From: Treponema lecithinolyticum ATCC 700332
Lineage (GTDB): Bacteria > Spirochaetota > Spirochaetia > Treponematales > Treponemataceae
Direction: 5' to 3'
Length of the DNA stretch: 64,000 bases
Assembly: GCA_000468055.1 (NCBI GenBank)
Contig: KI260569.1
Span: 60,967 to 124,966, forward strand
The translations under genes and the position numbers were made by a program. How positions within the stretch are numbered: the stretch's first letter is position 1; each line of letters starts with the position of its first letter. A model generated the notes under the pieces. The model was not told the origin of the DNA. It searched no databases and worked only from the letters and a program-made list of their open reading frames with translations. Positions 35,180-44,493 of this stretch are shown piece by piece.

Positions 35180-36265
35180 TTATTGAGCGCGAACCGGCTG
35201 GTATACCGATTTACCTTTAAGCACAAGGCGTCCGTTTTCAATTCCGATACGGGCTAAAACGCTTACGGGCAAAGCCGTATCTATAACAACCGGCTGTTTT
35301 AAAACCAAAGGAACTATACCTTCCATTTTTTTCATCGTATCGTAGCCTACTAAAAAATCGCAGCGGTACTCGCTTGCTCCCGAATCGACGTTTGTTACCC
35401 TGCCCGACCACACTACCCAGCAATCCATATACAGCCACGGCTGCGATTGCACGGCAGTATAGCCGTAGTTGTCGCTGACGGTATCAAAACCGGGTTCTTT
35501 TAAATAGTCCATTAAAAGGCGCGCTTTTTGCCGTATAGCCGATGAAGCGTTTGAATTTAATATACGATTGATTTCCACTTGAGCGGCATTATCTTTGTAT
35601 TTTTGAAAATACATTTGAGCGTCGGCATAAGCTTTTTCCAATTCTTTTTTGGTAAGAATGCACTTAAACACCGATGAGGCGGTATCTTGAACCAAAGCAT
35701 TTTGCTTTTCTTCTACAGTAAGCACAAATGAAGAAAGATCCGCCCGTTTTTCCGTGTGTTTAAAAGGTGTTACAAACACAAATAAAACAAAAGCCGCACA
35801 TAAAACGGCAGCGCTTGCCGCAATTAAAATACGCACGGCAGGATGCATAGCCAGAGGCGGATAAAATTGACGGATTTTACCGGTTTGAACCGCCGCGTTC
35901 AGTTTTTCCGCATCGCTGTTCTTTTTTATAAAATCGAGCGCTTTTTTTGCCGTCGGTTCGCCCGAATCGTATTCTTGCACTTCAAGGTAATATTCAACAG
36001 CTTTTTGCACATCGCCGCGGCGCAAAAACAGTACCGCTTGCGCATTGATAAGCGCAGTGTCGGTCAGTTTTAAATTGCGCGCTTTTTTATAATACAGTTC
36101 CGCCCCGCCTATATCTCCGACATACAAGCAAGCGGTTCCCAATGTGTAATAAAACGAAAACGAATCGCGGTAATCGATCAAAAGCGGTTCCAAAAGCGCA
36201 ATTACTTCGGGAAAGCGGCGCGCATTGAGCAAACGCTTAGCCTTTGTTAAAACATCCGTTTTCAT
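35180..36265 (-). CDS. TPR protein with one membrane helix
   Basis: 361 residues. Residues 1-110 are tetratricopeptide-like helices (AKRLLNARRFPEVIALLEPL, FYYTLGTACLYVGDIGGAELYYKKA, GDVQKAVEYYLEVQEYDSG). One membrane helix near residues 148-170 (RILIAASAAVLCAAFVLFVFV) is followed by a larger C-terminal region (about 190 residues) with TPR-like and beta elements (YGYTAVQSQPWLYMDCWVVW), predicted outside the inner membrane. I do not recognise the C-terminal domain. As I recall, T. pallidum also has a TPR gene next to recA. It is 5 bases after the preceding gene. Confidence 0.82.
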   Translation of the reverse strand: MKTDVLTKAKRLLNARRFPEVIALLEPLLIDYRDSFSFYYTLGTACLYVGDIGGAELYYKKARNLKLTDTALINAQAVLFLRRGDVQKAVEYYLEVQEYDSGEPTAKKALDFIKKNSDAEKLNAAVQTGKIRQFYPPLAMHPAVRILIAASAAVLCAAFVLFVFVTPFKHTEKRADLSSFVLTVEEKQNALVQDTASSVFKCILTKKELEKAYADAQMYFQKYKDNAAQVEINRILNSNASSAIRQKARLLMDYLKEPGFDTVSDNYGYTAVQSQPWLYMDCWVVWSGRVTNVDSGASEYRCDFLVGYDTMKKMEGIVPLVLKQPVVIDTALPVSVLARIGIENGRLVLKGKSVYQPVRAQ

Positions 36266-36270
36266 AGCGC

Positions 36271-37338
36271 CTACCGTTTTACCTTTGAAAGCACGGCATC
36301 TATTTCGGCATTTAAGCGTATAATCTCTTCAGGCTTTGCGGAAGCCGGATTTGCTTCCAAAACGCGTATGCGCTCCAACAACGAGTGTATATAAGCCGTT
36401 TCTTCATCGGTTAAATCGTAGCGCTCGCGCTCAAAAGGCAGCTGAGGATAAGAGCCGATATTTTCCGCATCGGGTTTATATTTTTTCATAGCATCATTGT
36501 CAAAATTGCGGTACAAATTTTCAAAATCAGCCGGCGGAATTCTTCCTGCACCCGTGGTAATATAAAAACGTATTTGAAGCGTTTCATTCGGATCAAGGTA
36601 TTGCGGATTCCACGCGGCGCTTACAGCCGAATTATTAAACGATTGTATTGAATCGAATTTTCGCTGCGGAACCAAAACGGGCGCCCACACCGGAACGGCA
36701 AGCACGTCTTTGTTTGCCAGCGCAACCGTTTGTGTTTTTGTTATATCCCCGCCGAAAAACAAAAGACGCAGCGCAACTTCGCCGTTTGCCGATTGTATCC
36801 AGCGCTCGTTTTTCATATCGGTAAAATAGTATTCGGCGGCGGCGCTGTCCTGCAAAGCGGTGGAAAAATGCACACCCGAATTTTCGCCCAGCCACGTGTC
36901 GAACACGGCTTTTATTCCCATAAGGTGCTGTACGTCGTCGGTATTTTGAGCGCGTATGTCCACGCACAAAGCTTCGCTGTCGTGTACACCGTCGGAAATA
37001 AAAGTAAACACAATAGTGCATGCCATTTTATTTTGTACGGTAAAATTCAATTCGGCACCTTGTTCCAATGCGTTCGATTTTATACGGACGCCGCCGCTTC
37101 GCGACAGTTTTTGCACACTTCTGTCAATCAATGCGTAAAAAGCCGAGTTGGCGCTGTAGCGCTTTGAATCCAAAAGGGATACGTACGCGCCTTTAGCGTT
37201 TTTGCGGTATAAAAAAAATGTTCCGTCGTAATCTTCAATAACCAATTTAAGTTTACCGCTTGAAACTTCGGTATCGGCATATACAAAGCACAGCGCGCAT
37301 ACCAGTGCGGCATATATAAAGCATAGAATTTTTTTCAT
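36271..37338 (-). CDS. Hypothetical secreted protein
   Basis: 355 residues, unrecognised. Signal peptide MKKILCFIYAALVCALCFVYA. The body looks beta-rich with blocks such as LVIEDYDGTFFLYRKNAKGA, SALIDR-like turns, DVQHLMGIKAVFDTWLGENSG, and a C-terminal helix (ETAYIHSLLERIRVLEANP). It has no membrane helix after the signal and no lipobox, so a periplasmic location is likely. It sits between two TPR proteins in a tightly packed run (3- and 5-base gaps), which suggests a shared envelope role. GGGGAGGA lies 10 bases before the ATG. Confidence 0.78.
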   Translation of the reverse strand: MKKILCFIYAALVCALCFVYADTEVSSGKLKLVIEDYDGTFFLYRKNAKGAYVSLLDSKRYSANSAFYALIDRSVQKLSRSGGVRIKSNALEQGAELNFTVQNKMACTIVFTFISDGVHDSEALCVDIRAQNTDDVQHLMGIKAVFDTWLGENSGVHFSTALQDSAAAEYYFTDMKNERWIQSANGEVALRLLFFGGDITKTQTVALANKDVLAVPVWAPVLVPQRKFDSIQSFNNSAVSAAWNPQYLDPNETLQIRFYITTGAGRIPPADFENLYRNFDNDAMKKYKPDAENIGSYPQLPFERERYDLTDEETAYIHSLLERIRVLEANPASAKPEEIIRLNAEIDAVLSKVKR

Positions 37339-37341
37339 AAC

Positions 37342-38493
37342 TTACGTTCCTCCCCTTACGGAACGTTCATCGAGCACGCGCTGCAGCCTGCCGGCTTTTT
37401 CGCGCAAAAGCCTCATCCAATCTTCCGAACCGTCGGGAAGTGCACCCTCTTGCTTCGGCATTTGTGCCGCATTTGCGCTTTCGCTTTCGCCGTTTGCAAA
37501 AGCCGAAGCGGTATCATCTGCTATAAGCGGCGCTTGGCTCGCTGCAGCCTCTTGTCCCGTTTGCGCTACAGCCGCTTTTTCAATATCCGCTTCGCTTCGC
37601 AATTGTTCGTTTAGCAAAAGCAAATCGTCCATTTTTCCGTCGAGTTCGGCATTGCGCCGGCGAGCTTCGTCCAAATCGCTTTGCAAAACGGCAGCTTGTG
37701 TTTCCAAATCCTGCACTTTACGTTTAAGCGCAAACGCTTCATCGCTTTGCATTTGTTTTATGCGCCGCTCGTAATCTTCTTTTGCCGCGGCAGCTTCTTC
37801 GCCGGTAAGGCGCAAAAGATACAAAAGTTTTTCTTCGCGTTCGCGCTGTTTTAATATTTCTATACGGTACAAACTTTCACCGTATTTTGAACTTTCGGGA
37901 AACTCTTGCACTACGCGCCGGTACAAGGGCAAAGCGCGCGCAAATTCATAAGAACGGTATAAAGATTCGGCAGTCCAAAACAAAGCCGAAGAAAACAAAG
38001 GATGATCGCTGTAGCGCGCGCAAAAAGCGGAAAAGCCTTCTGCCGCCTCGGCGTACAGTTTTAAGCCGAAGCGCGCCAACTGTGCTTGATATTCAACATA
38101 CGAACGGTACGGGCTTGAAGCAAAGTGCGATATAAATATTTCACTGTCGCGCAAAACCGCAGCGTACTCGTGTAAATTCATTTGCGCACCGATTGCCAAA
38201 TACCACACTTCTTCCGAAGCGGTTTGCGGGTTCCCTGCGGCTTTGCGCAAAAAAAACAATGCATTCGCCCAATCTTTATTTTTATATGCTTCAAGTCCGT
38301 GTATCAGCTCATCGTTGTACCGATACGAAAAATTGCGCGCCGGATTTTGTGCCGCGCTTTGGCGCACACTGCCGCCGGAGAGCAAAAAGTCTTCAGTTCT
38401 CGCCTCGGCGGTAAAACCGGTTTGAGCGGCAAATACAAGTACAGCGGCGGCGCATAATACGTTTAGTATAGAACGCAACGAAAACGGCTTCAT
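37342..38493 (-). CDS. Secreted TPR and coiled-coil protein
   Basis: 383 residues. Signal peptide (ILNVLCAAAVLVFAAQTGFTA), then TPR-like helices (about residues 55-225: HGLEAYKNKDWANALFFLRKA, FYSALFW-like, FARALPLYRRVVQEFPES), then a long coiled coil (about 225-310, ERRIKQMQSDEAFALKRKVQDLE...), and an Ala/Gln-rich end. The order TPR then coiled coil is opposite to CpoB/YbgF. It overlaps rpe by 4 bases (ATGA). Envelope function is inferred only from layout. Confidence 0.8.
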   Translation of the reverse strand: MKPFSLRSILNVLCAAAVLVFAAQTGFTAEARTEDFLLSGGSVRQSAAQNPARNFSYRYNDELIHGLEAYKNKDWANALFFLRKAAGNPQTASEEVWYLAIGAQMNLHEYAAVLRDSEIFISHFASSPYRSYVEYQAQLARFGLKLYAEAAEGFSAFCARYSDHPLFSSALFWTAESLYRSYEFARALPLYRRVVQEFPESSKYGESLYRIEILKQREREEKLLYLLRLTGEEAAAAKEDYERRIKQMQSDEAFALKRKVQDLETQAAVLQSDLDEARRRNAELDGKMDDLLLLNEQLRSEADIEKAAVAQTGQEAAASQAPLIADDTASAFANGESESANAAQMPKQEGALPDGSEDWMRLLREKAGRLQRVLDERSVRGGT

Positions 38494-39131
38494 CCTCTTA
38501 ACTGCTCCCAGTGCAAGCTGCCGTCAAAAAAAGAAGAGCCGGAAACAAGCACATCGGCTCCCGCTTTTATCGCGTCTGCTGCCGTAAAATTGTTTATTCC
38601 GCCGTCGACGGAAATAAGATATGTTCCCCCGTGCTTTTCGCGGAAAAAAGCAAGTTCGGGAATTTTTTCCAAACAAAGCGGTATTAATTTTTGCCCGCCG
38701 AAACCCGGATTAACGGTCATAACGAGAACCAAATCGACATACGGCAAAAGCGCTTCTACCGCGCTTACCGGAGTTGAAGGAACAATGCTTACCCCGGCTT
38801 TTTTACCCAAACCGTGAATTTGTTCTACAAGGCGGTGTGCGTGAATAACGTTTTCCCAGTGAAAGGTTATATAATCGGCTCCCGCTTCGGCAAAAGAGCA
38901 CACGTGTTTTTCCGGTTCGTTTATCATAAGGTGCACGTCAAAGGGTAATGTAGTCAGCGGCCGCAAAGCGCGCACTATAGGCTGCCCAAAAGAAATATTC
39001 GGTACAAAAGCACCGTCCATAACATCTATGTGAACCCAATCAGCGCCGGCACTTTCTATTTTTTCCATCGAAAAAGCAAGATGAGTAAAATCGGCGGATA
39101 AAACCGAAGGTGCAAGCAGTATATTTTTCAT
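38490..39131 (-). CDS. rpe: Ribulose-phosphate 3-epimerase
   Basis: Interconverts ribulose-5-phosphate and xylulose-5-phosphate in the pentose phosphate pathway. 213 residues. Blocks: LLAPSVLSADF, WVHIDVMDGAFVPNISFG, FDVHLMINEPEKHV, VLVMTVNPGFGGQKLIP, ISVDGGINNFTAADAIKAGADVLVSGS. The metal-binding His and Asp residues are present. It begins 4 bases after the permease stop with no evident ribosome site, so coupled translation is likely, and overlaps the next gene by 4 bases. Confidence 0.97.
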   Translation of the reverse strand: MKNILLAPSVLSADFTHLAFSMEKIESAGADWVHIDVMDGAFVPNISFGQPIVRALRPLTTLPFDVHLMINEPEKHVCSFAEAGADYITFHWENVIHAHRLVEQIHGLGKKAGVSIVPSTPVSAVEALLPYVDLVLVMTVNPGFGGQKLIPLCLEKIPELAFFREKHGGTYLISVDGGINNFTAADAIKAGADVLVSGSSFFDGSLHWEQLRG

Positions 39132-39135
39132 ACTA

Positions 39136-40749
39136 TTATAGTAACAAACAAGTTGAATTGTGTAAATGGGTGATTTTTGATTTTTTACTTAAGTTTTTGA
39201 TATGCACATACATGCATATCAAGGCTAAAACCGCATATATAACGATAAATTGCAAACTGCCCGGCGGCAGCAAAGACAACGAACTTTGATGTATAAAGCC
39301 TATTGCCGAAAGTGCGCTTAAAAGCAAAGCCGTAACGCCAGCTCTTAAATATTCTTTTTTGATAATATACGCAATCCACACACTGTATAAAAAACCTAAA
39401 GTAAATGCACCGTTTGCCAAATACGTAAAACCCTGTACGGCAACTCCTGCTGCTGCAAAAGTTTTGTAGTCTATATCCGCTACCGAACTTCCGGCTGCAT
39501 GCAGCGCATTGTCCAAAACCGTCAGCACATATTGTGCAAAAATAGGAAACAAAGAAAGATATATAACGCTGCTGTAATCTTTTTTTAAATTATTTTGCAC
39601 TTCCACGGCAACGCTTATGCCTACGATAATTAAAAAACACATAATAACTTGAAAAGGAATAAAAGCGATAAGCAGCAAAGGCAAACCGAAAAACAACAGC
39701 ACGTACGGAATAATCATACACAATAAATAACCGCTTTTTGCCCCGCTTCGTTTCCAAGCTGGGTGCCCGTAGTATACGGTTGTCGGAAACGGGCTTCCGA
39801 ATACGGCGGCAGCAAGAGTTGTCAGTCCGTCGTATATCATAGTTTGACGCAAGGGGTAGCTGTCTCCCGCAGCATCGGCGCTTTCGACGGCTTGCATCGT
39901 GGACAAAGAATTTGAAATTTGTAGCGGCACAATCACGCACAGATACGGGTTAATTTGACCAAAAGCGGCTATAATATCTTTTATGCATAAAACGGGAGGA
40001 TACCAACCTACATTTTGAACAGCTTGCGCTACTTGTGCACTTGTTTGCGACTTGGCAAGCCATGCCGAAAGCGAGCCTAAAATTAAAATTAAAACCGCAT
40101 TCGGTACTTTCGGAATTAAGTTTTTAGTATAAAACAGCGTTAAAAAAGCTATAAAAAGCGGTACAAGCGCACTGCGCGGTTGACTAAACACTTCGGTAAA
40201 ACCGTTAAACGAAAGCCACACCAAAGAAGCTGCAGCCATATTTCCTACAAGGGCGGAACGGGGAATAAAACGGCGGATAAAGGGAGCGGCAAAACCGCTG
40301 GCAATTTCAATAAGGCCGCCTACAAAACAGCTTGCCAAGCCTACCGTCCATGCAAAATACGGATTTCCCGTTTGCCGGTATACGGGTACTATAATAATAA
40401 AAAGCCACGCCAACGTTTGTGTAGAACTTATGCCGAAAGGTAACGCCGTTACATCGCTTTTGTGCTCCCGTATACTCAGCTTATAAGCTTGGCACACATA
40501 AACGATACTTCCGGCAATGGAGCTTACCGCAATACCCGGAAGTATGCGTCCCAGTACAAGAGCAGCCGGCATTTTTTCGGCAAACAAAAGAACTGTGATA
40601 ACAATCGAAATTTTGGAAAAAGCATCGGCTAAAACGCCGAAAAAAGCCCCTACATCACCTGAAGAAAAATACGAACGCATCCGCATACTATAATACAGCG
40701 GAGTATTTTTTGTAAAGCCGGCTGCACACAGGTACGCTGCGGGCTGCAT
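39136..40749 (-). CDS. NCS2-type xanthine/uracil permease family protein
   Basis: A 537-residue transporter with about 12 membrane helices. Family marks: SSGDVGAFFGVLADAFSKI at the first helix, TALPFGISSTQTLAWLF, GRILPGIAVSSIAGSIVYV, NVGWYPPVLCIKDI, NSLSTMQAVESADAAGD (NCS2 motif with polar substrate-binding residues) and TLAAAVFGSPFPTTVYYG. Substrate probably a purine or related base, but not deducible. Start is uncertain: ATG at 40749 lies 8 bases after a GATACT -10 and would be leaderless; ATG at 40686 just before MRMRSYFSSGD is an equally good family start. It heads the long minus-strand gene run. Confidence 0.85.
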   Translation of the reverse strand: MQPAAYLCAAGFTKNTPLYYSMRMRSYFSSGDVGAFFGVLADAFSKISIVITVLLFAEKMPAALVLGRILPGIAVSSIAGSIVYVCQAYKLSIREHKSDVTALPFGISSTQTLAWLFIIIVPVYRQTGNPYFAWTVGLASCFVGGLIEIASGFAAPFIRRFIPRSALVGNMAAASLVWLSFNGFTEVFSQPRSALVPLFIAFLTLFYTKNLIPKVPNAVLILILGSLSAWLAKSQTSAQVAQAVQNVGWYPPVLCIKDIIAAFGQINPYLCVIVPLQISNSLSTMQAVESADAAGDSYPLRQTMIYDGLTTLAAAVFGSPFPTTVYYGHPAWKRSGAKSGYLLCMIIPYVLLFFGLPLLLIAFIPFQVIMCFLIIVGISVAVEVQNNLKKDYSSVIYLSLFPIFAQYVLTVLDNALHAAGSSVADIDYKTFAAAGVAVQGFTYLANGAFTLGFLYSVWIAYIIKKEYLRAGVTALLLSALSAIGFIHQSSLSLLPPGSLQFIVIYAVLALICMYVHIKNLSKKSKITHLHNSTCLLL

Positions 40750-40768
40750 AGCCGACAAGTATCCGTAA

Positions 40769-40797
40769 TTGACTAAAACGCTCTAATCTGCGATAAT
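40769..40797 (+). promoter_or_regulatory. Promoter of the TPR-greA unit
   Basis: -35 TTGACT (40769-40774), 17-base spacer, -10 GATAAT (40792-40797), 12 bases to the ATG at 40810. The predicted leader is only about 5 bases, too short for a normal ribosome site. It is therefore nearly leaderless. Confidence 0.65.
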
Positions 40798-40809
40798 AAA
40801 AAGAGTATT

Positions 40810-41742
40810 ATGAGTACTCAGGCTGAAACAGGATTAACCGCAGCTTTTAATGCACTCACCGAGGGCAACCCTCGAAAGGCAAAAGCGGTACTCGAACATA
40901 CCTTGTCAAACGACCTCGAAAACGGGGAAGTGATATTCGCGCTTAAGTGCGCAAACTTTTGGTGCGTCATACTCGAAGAAGCGCAGCTTACGGAAACCGC
41001 CTACCGCAAAGGCGAAATGCTGCTGGAACAATGGAAGCGTTTTACCGCCTTTATCGGAGAAGAGGCAAAGCGCCATGAACAAGCCGTGTACGCGGTAAAA
41101 AAAGGTGTATTTTCTTTAGCGTTGGAAAATTACCAGCGCATGCTAAATGAAAAAAACAAAACCTTAAAAGCCGAAATGCTGTACAAAACCGGTTTGTGTC
41201 ACAAACTGTTGGGGAACTACGAAACGGCTATACGTTTTTTTCAAGACGCAAATACTTTGCAGCCGAATTCGGCGGATATTTTTGCCGAATTGGCGGATTG
41301 CTATGCGTTATGCGGCGAAGAAAAAACGGCAAAAGTGCTGTTTCGAGAAGCTTTTTTTATAGAGCCGCAGCAAGTAGACAATTCATTTTTGGAATCGGAA
41401 TTGTTTTGCCGTTTAGCCGAACGCACGCAAAAAGCCGGTTATAGCGGGCAAGCACTGCAAGAATGGCTGCCGGTATACGGTGTGCTGTACGGCGTTTTTA
41501 ATATAAAACGCGAACTGAGGGCTTTGGAAGCGGGTAAATTAAAGCAAGCGGTGTTTGCTCTGGAAAACGAATTAAAAGAAGCGGAAAGTCAAACGGAATT
41601 GCTTGTGCCGCGTTTGATAAACCATTATTTTTGGCTTATAGACCATTATAATACTACAAACAGCGAACGGGCGCGGATAAACGAAACCCTGCTGAAGATA
41701 AAACTGCTAGACAGTTCCATATACGATATGTATACGGTGTAG
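40810..41742 (+). CDS. Cytoplasmic TPR protein preceding greA
   Basis: 310 residues, all helical, with no signal peptide or membrane segment. TPR-like units: TAAFNALTEGNPRKAKAVLEH, YAVKKGVFSLALENYQRML, LYKTGLCHKLLGNYETAIRFFQDA, IFAELADCYALCGEEKTAKVLFREA. It probably mediates protein contacts. It lies 33 bases upstream of the giant greA gene in the same direction; the T. pallidum greA gene is also, as I recall, next to a TPR protein gene. Partnership with GreA is inference. Confidence 0.82.
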   Translation: MSTQAETGLTAAFNALTEGNPRKAKAVLEHTLSNDLENGEVIFALKCANFWCVILEEAQLTETAYRKGEMLLEQWKRFTAFIGEEAKRHEQAVYAVKKGVFSLALENYQRMLNEKNKTLKAEMLYKTGLCHKLLGNYETAIRFFQDANTLQPNSADIFAELADCYALCGEEKTAKVLFREAFFIEPQQVDNSFLESELFCRLAERTQKAGYSGQALQEWLPVYGVLYGVFNIKRELRALEAGKLKQAVFALENELKEAESQTELLVPRLINHYFWLIDHYNTTNSERARINETLLKIKLLDSSIYDMYTV

Positions 41743-41775
41743 AGCAAAAACGGCAAGCATTGCAAGGAGAAACTT

Positions 41776-44469
41776 ATGTCGGAAACGTTGGTAAAGTCGG
41801 TTCAGAATATGCTGAACGAAGAAAAATGGACACGAGCCGCTATCAGCAATTATACCAAAAATCATTTTATTGAACTGGCAGCTGTCGTAGAAAAAGCGCG
41901 TGAAGAAAACCGTATCGATGAAATTCAAAAAGAGTGCGACGACCACCTTGCACATACTAAAAACAGCATTATCGCTTTATACATTTCAGGCATGCTCGGA
42001 TTAAAGAAAAAAAACCTGGACAATTCCGCCCTTATTTCTTTGGTTAATATTTTTCAAGATAACCACAAAAACCCCATCGTCATATATTTATGCGAAACCA
42101 TATTAGCCGAAGACGAAAGTAATAAATTTGCCTTGCGTACGCTTGCCAATGCATACCGCGAAGAAAACAACGAAAAAATCTGGGATATTTACGAAAGCTT
42201 GGTTAAATTGGATTACGAAGAAGCCGACATTGCCAAACTGCTTGCCGAAAAATATGAAAAAGACGGCAATATGGAAGATGCCGTTGACTACTATAAGAAA
42301 GCTTTGCTGCGCTATGTCAATAGAAAGACACTTAATCAAATTAAAGAAGTGTGGATAAAGCTGATAGCCCTTATCCCCGAAGAAATTGACTTTTTTTACT
42401 TGGTACAGCGCAAAATCGCAAAATCGATAAGCGATATACGCAGCGCATCGTTAATGCAGGAATTATACGCATACTATAAAGACAATCAAAAATGGGACAC
42501 CGCAATCGACATATTAAAGCTCATTTTAAGCATTGACGAAAAAGACTCGTGGGCGCGCAAAGAATTAACCGAATGTTTCCGCGGTAAATATGCCGACCAC
42601 AGCCAATTGGACGATTATATCCGCATTTCCAATTTAACGCAAAGCTGGCGCAACGTATTTGAAGCGATAAGCGATTTTGAAAAGCACATTGCTTTCGACG
42701 CTAAAAACTTTGTATTCCATCGCTCGTGGGGCGTTGGCATTATCCGCAAAGTACAGGACGATGAAATTTCCATTAACTTCGGAAAAAAATTCGGCATACG
42801 CTCCATGTCGCTAAAAATGGCGGTAAACGCTTTACAGCCTTTGCAAAAAGACCATATTTGGGTTTTAAAAGCTACCAAATCGAAAGAAGAATTGGCAAAA
42901 ATGATAAAAGCAGACAAAGCCTGGGCTTTGAAAGTAATTATCAAAAGTTTCGGCAACAGCTGCGATTTTAAACGCATAAAAGCGGAACTGGTACCTTCAA
43001 TTCTTACAGCAGGGGAATGGACAAGCTGGAACACGGGCGCTCACAAAGTGCTGGAAAACGATTCCACATTCGGCGTAAACCCGAACGATATAAGCATGTA
43101 TATGGTGCGCGACCGCGCTATTTCACAAGAAGAAAAACTGTCAAACGAATTTAAAGCTCAAAAACAGTTTTTTATGCGCATAGATATTTTAATGAAATTC
43201 GCTCAAGATGCGGATACCGAATCGGAATTGTTTGCCGATATGTTTTCGTATTTTACCGGCTATTTGCGCGCTTTTTCGTCCGTTAACGAACAAACGCTGG
43301 CAGCATTTTTGGTTATACGGCGTATCGTAACCGAACACCCGCACATGAATCCGGGCATTTCTTATACCTTTGAACAACTGTACGGCGAAATTAAAAATCC
43401 GAATGCGCTGTATTTGGCTTTAAAAGACACTAAAAACACTTTTTTACGCAAAGATTTTCTTACCTGCATACGCACGCTGCTTCCCGATTGGCAAAAACAA
43501 TACGTACGCTTGTTCCCCACTGTACTGCAGCAGGAAATGCTCACTGCCCTTTTGAACAACGGGCATACGGATTTACTAAAACAGCTTGCAATTAACAGCT
43601 TTGAAAACTTCCGCGATTACCGCGAAGCGGCTTTGTTTTTCTTTAAAGAATCACAAAACGAAGATTGGTTTAAAGAAACGGGCATAAGCTTCGAAAAACA
43701 ATTAATTACGCTTATCCATATTTTGGATGTAACGTACCGTGAAATTGCAAACCACCGCGACACAACCGATAACAGAAAAATAAACCGTCAAGTGCAGCTG
43801 TTGTTGTTCAAAGAAAACACGCTGTTAACTTATATGCTAGAAAACGATGAAGACACCATCACGCGTTTGTACACATTGGTAAACGATGTGCGCGATTTGG
43901 ATCCTGCAATAAAAATGAATATGCGCAACCGCATTTTGGAAAAACACCCCGAATTTAAATTTTACGGAACCGAAGAAAAAACGGTGGTTACGCGCGGTCT
44001 TATCGTTACGGCAAAAATGCTGGACCAAAAAAAGCAGCAGCTTGAACATATTATTTCTGTGGAAGTACCGGAAAACTCAAAAGAAATCGGCGAAGCGCTT
44101 GCACAAGGCGACTTAAGAGAAAACGCCGAATATAAAGCGGCAAAAGAGCGACAACAGCAATTAAACAGCACCGCTTCGCGCTTGCAAGATGAAATAGACC
44201 GCGCTCAAATATTCGATCCTTCAACGGTTACCACGGCGCGCGTATCGTTCGGCACAACAGTATTTTTATTAAATAAAAATACCGGAAAAGACGAAGAATA
44301 CACGATTTTAGGACCGTGGGAATCCGACCCGGATAATAAAATTATTTCGTATATGTCGCCCTTGGGCAATGCTTTAATGAACGCAAAAGAAAACGAAGAA
44401 TTAAACTTTGAAATTAACGAACAAAGCTATGCGTATACGGTAAAAAAAATAAAAGCCGTTAAATTTTAA
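41776..44469 (+). CDS. greA: Transcript-cleavage factor GreA with large N-terminal extension
   Basis: 897 residues, while a usual GreA has about 158. The last 160 residues are a full GreA: coiled-coil hairpin with the acidic tip GDLRENAEYKAAKERQQQL (the Asp and Glu that hold catalytic Mg in RNA polymerase's channel are present) and C-terminal globular domain (VSFGTTVFLLNKNTGKDEEY, YMSPLGNALMNAKENEELNF). Residues 1-300 are helical, TPR-like (NKFALRTLANAYREENNEKIWDI). Near residues 315-355, HRSWGVGIIRKVQDDEISINF resembles the Tudor-like RNA-polymerase-binding end of UvrD/PcrA. The extension is known in spirochaetes. Ribosome site AAGGAGA. Confidence 0.95.
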   Translation: MSETLVKSVQNMLNEEKWTRAAISNYTKNHFIELAAVVEKAREENRIDEIQKECDDHLAHTKNSIIALYISGMLGLKKKNLDNSALISLVNIFQDNHKNPIVIYLCETILAEDESNKFALRTLANAYREENNEKIWDIYESLVKLDYEEADIAKLLAEKYEKDGNMEDAVDYYKKALLRYVNRKTLNQIKEVWIKLIALIPEEIDFFYLVQRKIAKSISDIRSASLMQELYAYYKDNQKWDTAIDILKLILSIDEKDSWARKELTECFRGKYADHSQLDDYIRISNLTQSWRNVFEAISDFEKHIAFDAKNFVFHRSWGVGIIRKVQDDEISINFGKKFGIRSMSLKMAVNALQPLQKDHIWVLKATKSKEELAKMIKADKAWALKVIIKSFGNSCDFKRIKAELVPSILTAGEWTSWNTGAHKVLENDSTFGVNPNDISMYMVRDRAISQEEKLSNEFKAQKQFFMRIDILMKFAQDADTESELFADMFSYFTGYLRAFSSVNEQTLAAFLVIRRIVTEHPHMNPGISYTFEQLYGEIKNPNALYLALKDTKNTFLRKDFLTCIRTLLPDWQKQYVRLFPTVLQQEMLTALLNNGHTDLLKQLAINSFENFRDYREAALFFFKESQNEDWFKETGISFEKQLITLIHILDVTYREIANHRDTTDNRKINRQVQLLLFKENTLLTYMLENDEDTITRLYTLVNDVRDLDPAIKMNMRNRILEKHPEFKFYGTEEKTVVTRGLIVTAKMLDQKKQQLEHIISVEVPENSKEIGEALAQGDLRENAEYKAAKERQQQLNSTASRLQDEIDRAQIFDPSTVTTARVSFGTTVFLLNKNTGKDEEYTILGPWESDPDNKIISYMSPLGNALMNAKENEELNFEINEQSYAYTVKKIKAVKF

Positions 44470-44493
44470 CTGTTAAACACCGGCTATAGGCAG

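Noticed and set aside
39126-39145. TATAAT three bases before the rpe ATG as another leaderless promoter
   Set aside because: Spacing of 3 would put the start inside the coding region, and no -35 lies at 16-18 bases. rpe is directly downstream of the permease and is better explained by coupled translation.
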